A DNA stretch of 64,000 nt from contig CM055102.1 of NCBI GenBank assembly GCA_029204225.1, positions 32,476,264 to 32,540,263 on the forward strand, read 5' to 3'. A program made the position numbers and the translations under genes. The notes under the pieces are model-generated. The model searched no databases, had not been told where the DNA came from, and worked only from the letters and a program-made list of their open reading frames with translations. Every line of letters starts with the position of its first letter. Position 1 is the stretch's first letter. Positions 13,161 to 25,849 of the stretch are shown here, in pieces. This DNA comes from Diphasiastrum complanatum (lineage: Eukaryota > Streptophyta > Lycopodiopsida > Lycopodiales > Lycopodiaceae).

Positions 13161-14078
13161 GGGAGGGTGCCACATTAATGTGAGGGGACCACGGTATACA
13201 TTCATTGCCCTCGTGGTGGTTTGTTGTTAATCCATGTGGACCTGTATTTGGCATTGCTGCTTGCATAGCAAGGCATAATCCGAGATACATCATGTAAAAC
13301 TAGGTCGGCGTTTAAGGGGTCAAGGAAAGTTTGGAGTTTGGTATGCGTTCGAACTAAAAGACATTTACATTGACTCGTTTTGAGTGTATGTGGTCTTGCA
13401 TGGGCAAGATGCAGGACCGGGTGTTTTAAGAGGTCAATGAAAGTTTGGAACTCTTGGTGAATAGGATTCAAGTTCAACCTAAAAGAACATTAACATTGAA
13501 GATTCGTTTTAAGGGCATTGACGTTTGTCAATGACCTTAGAAAGTGACATCAAAAAGAACCAAGGGAGAGAGATGAGCCTACAATAATACATAATAACAA
13601 GAACACTCTTTTGTATCACCAAGGCTTTGGAGTAGCGATGGCATTTTTTTGCTTTTGGGAATGTTTGAAAGGAAAAAATAACACCATTGTCTTGGCAACA
13701 TGGGGTGGAGATAGGCTTTCTTTTTGCAACTTCGAGGTCATAAGACACCATTGTCTTGGCTGGCTATTGACTTTCTTTTTCCACCTCGAGGTTCGAAGGG
13801 GGAGGCGTTAGTATTCAACAATAACATTCTAAAAATGGTCATTCTAACTGGCAAATTCGAAAGTGTTCATCAGATATTCTAAAGAGTTCTAATATTAGTC
13901 TACTTTATAAGAATGTTGTAGAATAAACTACTACACATCAAATTAAATAAATTATAATGTTTTCAAACTTCAACACCTATGTCTTCATATACAAACATTT
14001 GAAGGGCATCAACTTCAACATGCAGCCACCCTAAACATAAAATTACAACAATTAATTAATCATGACTGTGGGTGTAGT
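13161..14078. other. Non-coding stretch with a divergent duplication
   Basis: No gene seen. Segments around 13312-13385 and 13425-13515 share TTAAG.GGTCAA.GAAAGTTTGGA and then CTAAAAGA.CATT, a diverged tandem duplication with a period of roughly 110 bases. Around 13680-13790 ACCATTGTCTTGGC also occurs twice. Confidence 0.4.
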
Positions 14079-14146
14079 AAGGGCCCATCCTCATCCAAGC
14101 ATGCCCATCCATATCCAAAGGCACGCTTGGATGAGGATGGGCCCTT
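14079..14146. repeat. Perfect 22-bp inverted repeat with 24-base loop
   Basis: AAGGGCCCATCCTCATCCAA and two more bases (14079-14100) are matched exactly by their reverse complement at 14125-14146. The GC-rich arms stand out from the AT-rich surroundings. It could be a miniature transposon remnant or an RNA hairpin, but no star-strand spacing or family match can be tested here. Confidence 0.85.
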
Positions 14147-17100
14147 AAGCACACTTAGTTGAATTTATGGATCAACGTATTCTGCATCACCACTGTAGTG
14201 ATAGCAGTGGGCTCCCAAGGATCTAATCGTGGGGAGATATCATACCATCTTGGAGAGATGGTGGTATCCCCCACTCTCATCGCTAGATATTTGATGCATC
14301 ATGATTGACTCGTCAGTCATGGTGCAAAATGCCCTCATCCTGAATTTACACTCCTCTCTGAAGTGGGTAGTGGTTGACTTTTACCCATGGATCTAAAGTT
14401 CGATTGGAATTGTGTGACGATAACAATCCTCTACCAACCCAGAAAATGTCACCATGATTGGCCTATTAACAAACATCATCAAAATCCAACTCTATGACCC
14501 ACAAGCTAAACTACTCGATCCTACGGTCGTGTGTGAAAGAGTCTTGGCTAAAGGCCTCAAAGTCTCAAGTGCTCAGTCTCTCCACCAATTTCTCCTCAAT
14601 TGGAGGCCATAGCCACTACATTACATAACTCACCACTCCACTCTATGCTATGTCAATCCACACCACCTTTATCATCACCTATAACTACGGCTTTTCTTAT
14701 CACGTGTCCTCTCATATGTGCTCCTCCATTACAAAAGCCTCTTGTTGGACATATAGTTTCTTCTCCCATATCTTCACTAAATTCAATAGCTATTAATCAA
14801 CTTCTTTCTCAAGCACGTCAACCACCATAAACTCTTCTACATTCTATGATGTGTCATCAACATGGGATTCAGTCATGAATATTGTTGATTTGTCCTCTCC
14901 ACCCACTGATAATGTGACCTCTGTGGCCATAGTTGTCACCACCATACCATCTGTCGCACCACCACACACATGAAAGTCGAAGAAGTTGACCATGTTGAAA
15001 AACGATAGATATTGTTCTGCATGATGTGAAGCTAAAGACTTCCCCTAATTGCTTTGCAAGTAAGGAAGTCCTAATTGGATGGATGTCAGCGCATTACGGC
15101 TATCTACCAATTGCGATTGTGACCTAATTAGTTGTCCTACTAGATACGCGTTAATTGCTTTAGTATAAATAGCTGATCATCAAAGACTTATTTAGCTCTA
15201 GCTCAACTCTCTAGCATTTTTTCAAACAGAGTATTGCTATTCGCGCTTACTGCTTATCAGCAGAAGTGCATCAAACAAAGTTTTCAGTTACTCAAAGATA
15301 GCTCAAAGTACGTGGCTTTGTCTGTTATTGTTTTGTACTCTCATCATCTGATTTGTAGATGCTACTTACTGAATCAATCTACCTTCTTATTGCATTCAAA
15401 ATCATGTCAGAATGTATACTTCTCTATAGTTATTTGTCACTGATAAATCTCTTATTGATTCGTTTGATCTATTGAATGCTTCAATGTTGCAATATTCAAT
15501 ACATCATTGTTTGGCTACAAAATCACTTTAGTGCTAATGATTTCAAAGTTAGTTGCTAAAAGGTTGAATCTAACTTCTGTCATTATAGCTTTGTTCAATT
15601 ATGGATAGGCGTAGTCATGCGTTAGGAAAGATGGCTTATCCCGCTGCACTCGATAACTCGCTCACAACCTTCGGCTTATCGAATCAACTCATTTCATTCT
15701 CTCTTTACAACACTAATTAAGATCCAATTGAGATCAGAAAGCTAGAACCCAAAGCAAACCAGTGATCCTAAAGTTCTCATCAAATTGCTAGGGAAATTCG
15801 ACATGGATATATACAAAATCAGCTTGGATATGAGGGTTTAGGGTTTGATCCATTCATGCTTGTATTTTTAAAGATGTTCCGCAGGATGGCTAGAATATTC
15901 CTTGGAATATCAGCCTACATTATCCCCTCCGTTGAAGAACTTGGTGGTCCCACGCCAAGTGCAATGTTAAGACCCCGCTCCTTATGGTGCTGGAGGAGTC
16001 AAAGTTGGTGCAGATTATAGATGTGGAACTTTTTGTAAAGTGCTGTTCCATAGGAGATGAAGCTTATGGAGTGGAACATGCACTACATAAAAGCACGCAT
16101 CGAGAATCTGTATTGCACCTAATAAAATGTGTGATAGGGGGTGTTGTAATCTCGGAAGTAGTGAAGGTGGATAGATGGAAGGGGTTGGATGGATCAAAAC
16201 TCCTTTGATCATTACTGTCTTTTGAAAGCACTTTTGTCAGCAGAAGTTTTCCATTTGACGTTTCTTGCAGTTGTTTGAATTTTTTTTTTTTGTTGGAATT
16301 AAGACATGGCTCATAATCGTTGTTGGAAACCTCTAACATCCTTGAGTTCGTTGCTTCAATGCCAAACTATGTGAATGGTATGTTGTAGATGGCATAGATT
16401 TGCCTGCTTCATGAACACAAAGGTACTGTAGGTGATAAACTATTGTCTCCGAAAATACTTTGTTGACAAAGATCTCCTCTTTTGACGTTGTTATGCCACT
16501 GCAACTTCTTTGAGCTCTTTGCACAGTTTGAGAGCTCTTTGAATTGTAGCAATTGTATCTAGAGACTTGTATGATGTTTTTTTTTTTTTCATACACATAG
16601 TCATGTGCGTTGGAGTTATCAAGAAGCTGATCTCTTTTGCGATGACACGACTGGCATTTTATTGGTGAGAGCCTCTATCATTCTTGTTTTATTCCCTTGG
16701 AGCTTTTAAACAACATCAGTGGTCTGCTGCAGATGTTGTAGAGTTACAAAGTGTTTCAATTCATAACCGAGAGCAAGTTCAGATCGATCCATCGGGTGGA
16801 AATGAAGACTTGAGACAAGGATGGGGGAAGTGAGATGAAGCTTCAAGATGTATTATATGGTGGAACATGAGGGAATGGATGGATGGAAAAAAGGAATGAG
16901 ATGGGTCTTGTGTGGATTTCCATATTTGTCCATAATATAACCAATGCTCTTTGTACAATTCTCCACGGAATCATCATTGCTCGCCTTTGAAAATAGCTTT
17001 GTTATTGAGGTTGTGCACTCATAGCTTCAATCTCTGATTGACATGAGATTCCTTTAGTTTGTGTAGGCCTATGGGATGTTGCTTGTTGATGACTTGTGCT

Positions 17101-18200
17101 TCTTGTGGCCTCCACAGATGATCAAATGAATGATGTAGAACAGCGGTAGTATATGCGTGAGACACGATTTCGACCACTGCTCAATGTACGTTCGTCCAAT
17201 GAAGCATCGTAGTTGGCATTGGTAGGAACACTCGTCATCTGCGTCGGTTTGCACATAGCGTTTTCCTTTGATTTGACTTGAGAGCCCTTCACTAGTACAA
17301 GCTGTCACTTTATTGATGATTTGATGGCCATGGTGAGGCAATTGGAAAAGCGTGGATATTGTAGCGCTTACGTAAAATTAACTGCTTATTGATGATGGCG
17401 GTGGTGGTGTTGTCACAAATATTCCAGCTTGTTGGGAAGATGGATCTTTTGCTAGATCATGGTTGCAGTCTGATAAGGTGCTCCTTTTGTTGCCAAACTG
17501 AGCATTTGTTGTTGAAGTCCTTGATTGCTCTTTTTGTTCATATTGAAAGTTGTTGAAATCATTGGTAAAGTTGTAGAGATATATCCCAATGAAAATTCAT
17601 GTGATACTGCAATTGTAGAGGTAGAATAAAATTGTTGATGAAATATTACCTGTAGTGTTGTTGCAAAAGAAAACACACCAAACCATATGACAATAGAACA
17701 AACAAACAGGTAGCAACAAACGACATAGTTGACAGGACAAGAGAAAAAATGAAAAATTGTAGCAGATAACTCTATAGAAGGATTTGCATGACACTCTTAG
17801 ACCAAACTCTTGCAATCCAGTATCGAACTTGGCACAAGGCCATAGCTACAATGTTACAAAAGAAAAAACAAAGTCATAACGTGTAACATTTACGTAGCAT
17901 TCAATAAGACAATTATGTCTTAGATTACTTTCACTTAGATAAAACATACAGGTTACCATCTAGACACAAAACTCATGATTCATCAGGCGATAGCTCAAAA
18001 CTTGGCTCCAGGGTATGATATCAATTGCTTGGTCATAGAGATGTAATGAAGACACAGATATGAGGTGGTATATTCTCGGTCTTATCTATGAATAATGTTT
18101 GAGATAGACCTTACGTGGTTGCTAGATAGAGTGTTACTCTATTTGGATCAGAAGCAACTATGTATCCGTGGATGACAAAAGAATCAGTAAGACTAGATGA
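14147..18200. other. Long stretch without a supported gene
   Basis: Only short, unrelated open frames occur. TATAAATAG at 15162-15170 lies about 30 bases upstream of a CT-rich stretch and may be an LTR or viral-type promoter remnant. Because a Ty3-like gag relic lies just to the right on the minus strand, this stretch could hold that element's eroded remainder, but no reverse transcriptase, protease or integrase words were found. Confidence 0.3.
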
Positions 18201-18221
18201 GCCTAGACACATCTAATACTA

Positions 18222-19074
18222 CTAATTTTGGTAAGGTGCAAATGGATCAACTTGATGAGCAGGCACAATGGTATCTTCTATACAATACATCATTGGGTCT
18301 ATGTAGTCGAAATCAACTTGTGTGATAGACGATGTAGCAATATGTTGACTCTCTACAAAAGACTGTTGTATTCGATGGGAAGCGATCGGCCTTGGATAAG
18401 AAGACTCTGGTTCAGAATGTGAAAGTGGTGTAGGATGGTTCATAGAACCAGAGCATCGAGGTTGATGAAAAATTGGGCCTATTGGCCTTGGTTGGTATTG
18501 TCTTGGCCTCTGCGCAGATGCATTGGCAGTGTAGTTCAGTGCGTAGTTCGTAGGTCCAGGTGGTCTATACGGATGGTACAACGGTCTTGGTGCGTACTGA
18601 TAGTACATTCTTGCATGTGGGCACGCGTTGACAGCATGGCGTTGAGCACACACATGGCACCATATATCTCCATGGATAGGGAAGGTCTTTTCGGCCACAT
18701 CCTTTAGCATTTTGGAACTCTGAGGTCAACTTCTCCATTTGTGCTTGGTGTGTCCATTACCAACCTTCTAGATGCTGAAGGATATCGATCGTGCTAGTTG
18801 AGGCAGATTCTTCAATACGTGAAGTCTCGTGTTTAGCCAGCCCCTTACACTTTTTCTCGCGATAATCGTAATCCTCGTCAGACCCTTCATCTTTTTCTCG
18901 AATGACATCATCCATCACGTCCTTTAGCATCGTGTAAGAGTCTACGAGTTTCAATTCTCTCCTGATGGCCTTGGGTAACCTGACTAGGAATAATTTAATA
19001 GCCATTTTCTCAGTGATTTTATCATCAACACAGTCTACTTTAAGATGCTTGAAGTGCTCGATGTAGGTGTGCAC
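18222..19074 (-). pseudogene. Ty3-like gag relic
   Basis: Minus-strand frames 19074-18757 and 18710-18222 read as successive parts of a retroelement gag. The first has the capsid-like segment HLKVDCVDDKITEKMAIKLF and LVRLPKAIRRELKL followed by an acidic linker. The second has one zinc knuckle, CHVCAQRHAVNAC, with spacing C-X2-C-X3-H-X4-C, and then a proline/tyrosine-rich tail. A frame change of a few bases near 18730 joins them. Sequence at 25165-25300, now separated by the Copia-1 insertion, still contains minus-strand words that could be the N-terminal part. No pol follows. Assignment to Ty3 rests on the gag style and is not certain. Confidence 0.5.
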
Positions 19075-19273
19075 TGATTCTTTGATCTATGATGGTTGAA
19101 ATAAGGACTTGATCATTGGTCAATGTCAGATAGGAGGTTGAATAAAAGTAAGTGCTAACTTACTCAGTGTGATCCACACATCCCTGAAGGGCCTCACCAA
19201 AAGGTAGGCCAAGCGCCTTTGATACTAATTGCCTTGCCAATCATATAGTCACAAGGTTATTGTCAGTAGACTA

Positions 19274-19924
19274 TGTGAAAGATTTAACTAGTTTCATCAC
19301 ATTTTGCAATATTTCCATATTTGGCATATTGAGGCCAAAACTTGTTTTAGACTTAGAGGCTGACTTTTCAAAGTTCATTAGTCTAAATTTCATTTGAATA
19401 AACACTTTTTGAAAGTGTGGGAAAGATAGAATGCGAGTTTGAGTAGATTCAATTTGAATAAGTTGGGTACATTGAATCTAGACCCAAAATTGGTAGGGTT
19501 AGCATTTTGGTGGGAAAGCCAAGTGGCCAAATAGGGTTTGGACCTGCTATAAAAGGATGTAACTCATGGAGAGAGTCATATTCTCTCTTCTATATCTCAT
19601 TTCATGCTTATACATGGTTCTCTTGGGTTCTACTATCCATTAGTGCACTATCTTGGTGATTGCTTGCAATTCCATGTGTAGAATGATCTATATTTGCTAT
19701 TTCTGGATCCACACGTGTGAAATACAGTAGCTTGCTGGTTTTGTACGGACAGCAACAGTACATAATCATTTCATTCAAGTTTGATCAAGTTCTATTAGTG
19801 TTTGCATCTCAAATTGTGTGTAGATGCTGATTTTTCTACATTGGCAGGATTGTTGGTTTGCTCCTTATTGTAACCAAAGATTTGGGACATGGATTGGATC
19901 TTGAATGATCTGAAATCCTTCACA
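19274..19924 (+). repeat. Copia-1 5' LTR
   Basis: 651 bp, TG...CA ends. TATAAAA at 19548-19554 is the probable U3 promoter. The palindrome CACACGTGTG lies about 170 bases downstream of it. Confidence 0.93.
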
Positions 19925-19936
19925 TGGTATCAGAGC
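19925..19936 (+). promoter_or_regulatory. Copia-1 primer binding site
   Basis: TGGTATCAGAGC directly abuts the LTR end and matches the 3' end complement of plant initiator tRNA-Met used by most plant Copia elements. Confidence 0.9.
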
Positions 19937-20523
19937 TCTTGTGTTTTTGGTTATGAAAGGATCAGCCATCTTTAGCAAGGATTTGGAGGAGTTACCAATG
20001 CTAGAGCATGCTAGATTGATCTCTACTCAAAAATCAGCATTTTTGCATGTGTAGAATTGATCTTTTGTAGGTCAAAACTCAATATAGGGTTATATACTTG
20101 ATCAATTCCGATTTCACACTTGGCTTACTGGAATTGGATGATTTTTTGTGCATTAGGAAGGTCTCATTGGAGTCTACAAGAAGATATACCAAGTTTCTAG
20201 AAATTGCATGTAGGATTTGAGATATTCAATTTTTTGTGATTTTGTCAAAACCCCAATTTTGATTGGATCTCTAGTTTGTGAGATTACTGAATTTCATTTG
20301 AGTGTGTTTCAATCTTAAGAAGTGGCAAGAATCATTAGATTGAGGATAGATCATAGGTTGATCAGGATTTCACTATTCTATGTGTTGATTTTCTAGTTAG
20401 AAGTGCTAGAAGAGATTTGAGAGGTTCCATATCTTTGTGATTTCTTCTTGAGTTCATTTTTTGACATTCAAGAGAGTGTTGTGCATTGGAACAGGTTGAA
20501 AGAGAAGATCAGGTCACTTCAGC

Positions 20524-23500
20524 ATGGCTACAAGTGGTGGATTTATGTTGGAGAGCAATGATAGGCTTACCTCAATCAGCTATTCTACTTGGAAGGTGAG
20601 GATGGAGTCCTTATTGGAGATGAATAAGTTGATGGAGATTGTTGCAGGTGTGGAGGAGAGGCCTCAAGCACCTCAAGATCAAATGAGGTATGACAAGAGA
20701 GCAGAGAAAGCTCTACACATGATTAAGATGAATGTTACCAATGAACTTCTCAAGGAAGTTGGTAAGTGCACATCGTCTTTGGAGGCTTGGGAAGCTTTGA
20801 AGAAGCTTTATGAATCCAAGTCTACATCAAGAGTGCTTACTCTTAGGAGGCAAATCTTTCAAAGTTTGCAAAAGAAGGAAGAAAGTACTCATGCTTTTGT
20901 TTTGAGGGTTAAGGCATTCAATGATGAGTTAGCATGTATTGATTAAAGCATTAAGGAGGTAGAGCTTGTTCAAGTTATACTTAATGGCTTGTTGGATGAT
21001 CATGCTAATCTTGTTCAAAGTTTTGCTATTCAAAAGACTTTGCCAAGTATTGTGGATTTGCAAGAGATCTTGGTGAATGAGGAGTATAGGCTTCAATCAA
21101 GAGGAGGTGGACCTACATTGACATCTCATTATGAAGAGGATGCTATGTTCATCAAAGGCAAGTTCAAGGGCAAAGGCAAAGGCAAGTGGTCTAAAGGGCA
21201 AGATCAAGGTGAGACTTCTTCTTTTGGCAAAAAGAAAGATAAGTCTAAGTTGAAATGCTTTTATTGTGGAATCAAAGGGCATTTTGCAAATGAATGTTTG
21301 AAGAAGCAAAGAGATGAAGGTAGCAAGCAAATCAACTTTACTACTAATGATGAGGGTCTAGGTGGTGGTGATTCTCTTTTGATGTGTTCATCAAGTCCAA
21401 TATCAAGTGAAGGTGACAAAGATTCATGGTGGATTGATAGTGGAGCTAGCTCACACATGACTAGTCACAAGGAGTTCTTTACTGCTTTGGTCACTTATGA
21501 TGGAGCCAAGAAAGCAATTCACATGGCCAATGGTGGTGAGTGTGTGATTGAAGGTATTGGTTCAATTCTTATTTGTCTCTCTACTAATAGGAAAGCAAGA
21601 CTTGATGGTGTTCTTTACATTCCTTCACTTTCAAAGAATTTGCTAAGTGTTGGTCAAATGATAAAGAAAGGATACATGGTAAAGTTTGGTGGTGATGCTT
21701 GTTTCATTACAAAGGAAGAAATCTTGGTTGCTAGGGGCAATAGACAAGGTAGACTTTTCAAGCTTGATGCTTTTGTTATGGCTAACAAAAAGGATGGAAT
21801 GAAAAAGGAGATTGGTCTCAACTTTCCAAAGTTACCTTTTAGCATCTTATGCAATAAGATTGGTGGATCTTATGCAAAGTCTAACAAGCTTCCTTATGCT
21901 AGATCTAGGTCAAGATCTAATATGCTTCTTGGAGATGTTCATCTTTGTGCTAACTTGGCTAGTCTTGAGGATAGTGATGGTGTTTCAATGGTTCTTCATG
22001 GCAAGTGCAAGCATGCAAAAGGTAAGGAAAGAGCTAACTTCATCAATGGAGGTGAAGGTTCTTCCTTGGAAAAGATTGTTGTTAATGATTTCTTTGATCA
22101 TATGTCAAAAGATGTTGCTAAGTGCATGCATGAAGGAGGTGGTTCTTCTAAATTCTTTTGTGATGAGTCCAAGAAAGTCATTTTTCCAGCAAGTGGAGTC
22201 ACATGTCTTCATAAAGAGAGTAGATCAAATGGTTCTATCAAGAGACTTAGTGAGGGAGATAGTCACAAGTCAAGAAGAAGAGAAGTATGTGAAGAGTTCA
22301 AAGTAGGATGTACTTTGAATGATGTCATTGTGAATGATAGTGAGGAAGAATCATTATCATATGATTCATTACCTAAAACACTGAGTAGAATTTCTTGTTT
22401 GAAAAAAGAGAGTACTTCAATCATCCTTATGTTGAAGGTACTAATCATATTTTTCATGGCTTCTAATGTTTTTGAGGTTTCTACTTCCTATGATGCAATC
22501 ATTAAGAGGGAGTCTTATGAAGGAAAGAGCAATGGAAGATTGGATCTTGGGAAGATCCAAGGCATGGATCTCACATCTCTTCATCAACTCAAAGGATTCT
22601 ATGATTGTGAATTGATCACTCATGATCGAGATGGCAAAAGGTTGGTTGGAGAAGACTACATGGAACAAATCGAGAGGCAATTTTTTCAAGACAAGGGAGA
22701 TCTCATTGGTGAGCTTATTGAGGTTTTGTATGAGCTCAAGAGGGCTGGATTTCTTAGGTTTGATACTCATCTTCACCTACTCTACTTCATGTTGGATGGA
22801 AAGTTTGGAATCTATCTTTTAATTTATGATGGTGACATTGGTGACATTGTTTTCACTAACCTTTGTGGAAATTCGAGATCAAGCATTGATGAGATCTTGT
22901 TGGATCTAGATCATATGTTTGAGAGGGAGTATTTCCAGAGGTTCAGGTATGAAGATATTCATATCTTTGATATCTTTGATGATCAAGAGAAAGGTATGCA
23001 AGTGGAAGCGACACACTTTGCTTTACTCACATGTTTTGGAGAATTTTCTTGTGTAGATGATGCTATGCAAGTGGATATTGCTTCTCATGGTTTTCATAAT
23101 GGAAAATCAAGTAATGGATCTGGAAAACAAAGTTTGTTCAATGACTTTGATGGTCAAGAGGAAGATCAAGAGGTTGGTCTCAAAGGGCTTCAACAACACA
23201 AAAGGAAAGGTGGCAATTTGGAGCTAGTCAAGAGCATCAAAGGAAGGTTTTTTGGCAAAGATGTTATGGATCTATTTTTGCAGCTTATTGAAGACTCAAG
23301 TAAGGTCAAAGGAGCATCAAGGAAGTGTTGCTCAAGTTTACTTTACTTGTTCTATCTCATGTTTGAGCTATTTCATGTGAATGTGTGCAAATTGTCAAGA
23401 TATGGAACTAGCTACATTGTCTTGCAATATCTTTTTGTTGAAGTTGTACTAGCATTTTTGGCTAGTTTTGCTGATGGAAATAAAGCTATTGGAGGTTTAT

Positions 23501-23697
23501 TATGTCACTCGTTCATGGCCAAGTCATCAAGTGTTGATGATATCTTGTGGCAAGATGGAGATGGAGGCTCATTCATGGAGTTTTATGGTGGAGACATATC
23601 AAGAAAGGACAAAGTTGGAGGAGACAAGCAAGCAAATGGTCATCACTCACATTTATTGTTTGGTTGCTGTAATTTTTCGGAGAGTTCAAAGTTTTAA
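20524..23697 (+). pseudogene. Copia-1 gag-protease-pol frame, catalytically dead
   Basis: From the ATG at 20524 the frame is interrupted by a single TAA at 20944 (where Copia-2 reads GAA) and then stays open to 23697, 1057 codons in all. Gag is followed by a zinc knuckle CFYCGIKGHFANEC (about 21256) and a protease site DSGASSHM (about 21436). Beyond 21800 the frame is a shortened, diverged pol. Words such as KSNKLPYARS, FCDESKK, DYMEQ, LYELKRA, RFDTHL and LLIYDGD line up with integrase and RT positions. However, the RT YVDD box reads YDGD, the integrase zinc-finger segment is missing, and the RGDNGG and GVAERKN acidic residues are replaced. Gag could still be made up to the stop. Integrase and RT cannot work. 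Confidence 0.85.
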
Positions 23698-23934
23698 ACA
23701 TGGAGGAATCATTTCATTCACATTCTACTTGGTTCTTCATATTCTAGTTATATCTTGATGTGTAAAATTGATGTAAGAAATAGTAAAGCATCCCAAGTGG
23801 ACACTATTCTCTATATCAATTATGGTTGTTTCTATTTTGAGCATTACATGATCATTGAAAGGAGATCTATTCTTAGGAATAAGATCATTCTTATGATGGA
23901 TCAAAGTTCTATTGGCAAAAACTATGCTAGGAGC

Positions 23935-24518
23935 ATTGGAAGCTAGGAAAGCGAGTTTTGAGGTACATCGTTGAAACTCGAGATTTTGGCATATTGTATA
24001 AGGGATCATCACCTAATCTTTTTGGATTTTCAGATTCGGACTATGCTGGAGATGTAATGGATAGGAAATCCATTAGTTCTTATTGTATTTTCATAGGTGA
24101 TGGAGCTATATCATGGATGTCAAAGAAACAAGCCACTATCTCATTGTCATCTAGTGAGGCCGAGTACAAAGCTCTTACACATTGCACAAAGGAGATGGTA
24201 TGGATCAAGAGGATGATCAAGGATCTTCACTTGCTGGATTTTTCAGAGAGCCCAATCATCTTTTGTGACAATCAATCAGCCCAAAGAATGGCATCCAATC
24301 CTATCTTTCATGCTAGGAGCAAGCATATTGAGATACAATATCATTTTGTGAGGGAGCGAGTCATTGCAAAGGAGGTGGAGCTTCAACATGTGTCTTCAAG
24401 GGAATGTGTAGCTGATATCTTCACCAAAGCATTGGGAAAAGACTTGTTCATAAAGCATAGGACTTCACTTGGAGTATTATCAAAGTCTATGCTAAAACTA
24501 GTTGAAGAGGGAGTGTGA
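23935..24518 (+). CDS. Copia-1 RNase H domain
   Basis: An open frame in a different phase from the upstream pol begins with HWKLGKRVLRYIVETRD at 23935 and runs to TGA at 24518. It carries the Copia RNase H words SDSDYAGD, SLSSSEAEYKAL, CDNQSAQ, ARSKHIEIQYHFVRE and ADIFTKAL. The first Asp, the Glu of SEAEY and the Asp of CDNQ, the usual metal-binding set, are all present. The purine tract and 3' LTR follow at once. The domain would need a frameshift or readthrough to be made, because about 240 bases of broken RT C-terminus separate it from the upstream frame. Confidence 0.88.
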
Positions 24519-25164
24519 AAGATTCAACTAGTTTCATCACATTTTGCAATATTTGCATATTTGGCATATTGAGGCCAAAACTTGTTTTAGACTTAGAGGC
24601 TGACTTTTCAAAGTTCAATAGTCTAAATTTCATTTGAATAAACACTTTTTGAAAGTGTGGGAAAGATAGAATGCGAGTTTGAGTAGATTCAATTTGAATA
24701 AGTTGGGTACATTGAATCTAGACCCAAAATTGGTAGGGTTAGCATTTTGGTGGGAAAGCCAAGTGGCCAAATAGGGTCTGGATCTGCTATAGAAGGATGT
24801 AACTCATGGAGAGAGTCATTTTCTCTCTTATATATCTCATTTCATGCTTATACATGGTTCTCTTGGGTTCTACTATCCATTGGTGCACTATCTTGGTGAT
24901 TGCTTGCAATTCTATGTGCAGAATGATCTATATTTGCTATTTTTGGATCCACACGTGTGAAATACAGTAGCTTGCTGGTTTTGTACGGACAACAACAGTA
25001 TATAATCATTTCATTCAAGTTTGATCAAGTTCTATTAGTGTTTGCATCTCAAATTGTGTGTAGATGCTGATTTTTCTACATTGGCAGGATTGTTGGTTTG
25101 CTCCTTATTGTAACCAAAGATTTGGGACATGGATTGGATCTTGAATGATCTGAAATCCTTCACA
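24514..25164 (+). repeat. Copia-1 3' LTR
   Basis: 651 bp, about 14 substitutions from the 5' copy. The promoter word is altered here: TATAGAA instead of TATAAAA. Confidence 0.93.
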
Positions 25165-25169
25165 GACTA

Positions 25170-25849
25170 TATGGTGAAAATTAGATCCATATAGTCTGAC
25201 GCAATCAAAAATTTGGAAGGTAGGGAGAGTGAAGGCTCCAAGCACTATGACTTGAAGGATGGCAAGAGTGGGTTGCGTGAGCCATTGATCATGGGCTTTT
25301 CAAGTTTTCCAAACAAGGTAAAAGATGAAAATTCATACGGTAAAAGTTGAAAAGAGAGAGTTAGTATGTGGGGCTTGGAGTGACATCATCCATGTACATA
25401 TCATATTGATCTAGAACAGGGAATAAGTGTGAGGGATTTGGCATCATGCGTGTGTAAGTCCAACTTAGTGATCACATTGCTATTTCATTAATAGATTTGA
25501 TAAAGGAGACTTTTAGGCCATTTGCCATAGTTAAATGGTTTAAAGGCCTAACAGTCAAATTAGTGAATAACATGGGCACTTCCCCACCAATTTTCAAATT
25601 CAAATAATAAGGGAGGTTAGAACTGGCCAATAGCCATTGAGGCCAAGTGCCCGTAATCCACTATAAATAGTGGTACATTGTATTTCATTTTTTATGCTCA
25701 ATAAAAAAGGTGGAACCTCTACAAATTTGGCATTTAAATGTCGTTGTTTCCTATCTTCCTCCATCTCTCTCATGTTTTTGCTATTTTCATGTTTATTGGA
25801 TTTGCTTATTGTTGGACTTGTATGTTGTTGCTATCTCTGAGAGAGAGAG
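25170..25849. other. Ty3-like flank and a promoter-like palindrome
   Basis: 25170-25300 continues the relic interrupted by Copia-1. Around 25658-25673 the palindrome CCACTATAAATAGTGG contains a TATA element. About 25 bases further on are CT/TA-rich sequence and CTCAATAAAA. This looks like the promoter and R region of an old LTR. A short GA run lies at 25839-25858. Confidence 0.35.

Larger units (their letters stand above)
19274..25164 (+). mobile_element. Copia-1: complete Copia element with a degraded but open pol
   Basis: The element has two 651-bp LTRs, each beginning TGTGAAAG and ending CTTCACA, flanked by the 5-bp target duplication GACTA (19269-19273 and 25165-25169). A TGGTATCAGAG primer site follows the 5' LTR directly, and a purine-rich tract GTTGAAGAGGGAG precedes the 3' LTR. 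Domain order is gag, protease, integrase/RT remnant, RNase H, which is the Copia order. By hand comparison the two LTRs differ at about 14 positions, roughly 2 percent, so insertion is fairly recent. It landed in the Ty3-like gag relic on either side. It cannot make active integrase or RT itself and would need a helper. Confidence 0.93.

Noticed and set aside
13202-13477. A 91-codon minus-strand frame upstream of the ABCG gene
   Set aside because: It lies over a diverged duplication, has no recognisable domain and has no splice or start context.
15100-15700. Endogenous pararetrovirus promoter around TATAAATAG at 15162
   Set aside because: No viral coding sequence of any kind flanks it. A TATA word and a CT-rich tract are too little.
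21097-21330. Minus-strand frames lying opposite Copia-1 gag and pol (for example 21097-21330 and 22441-22776)
   Set aside because: They are shadows of the plus-strand coding frame.
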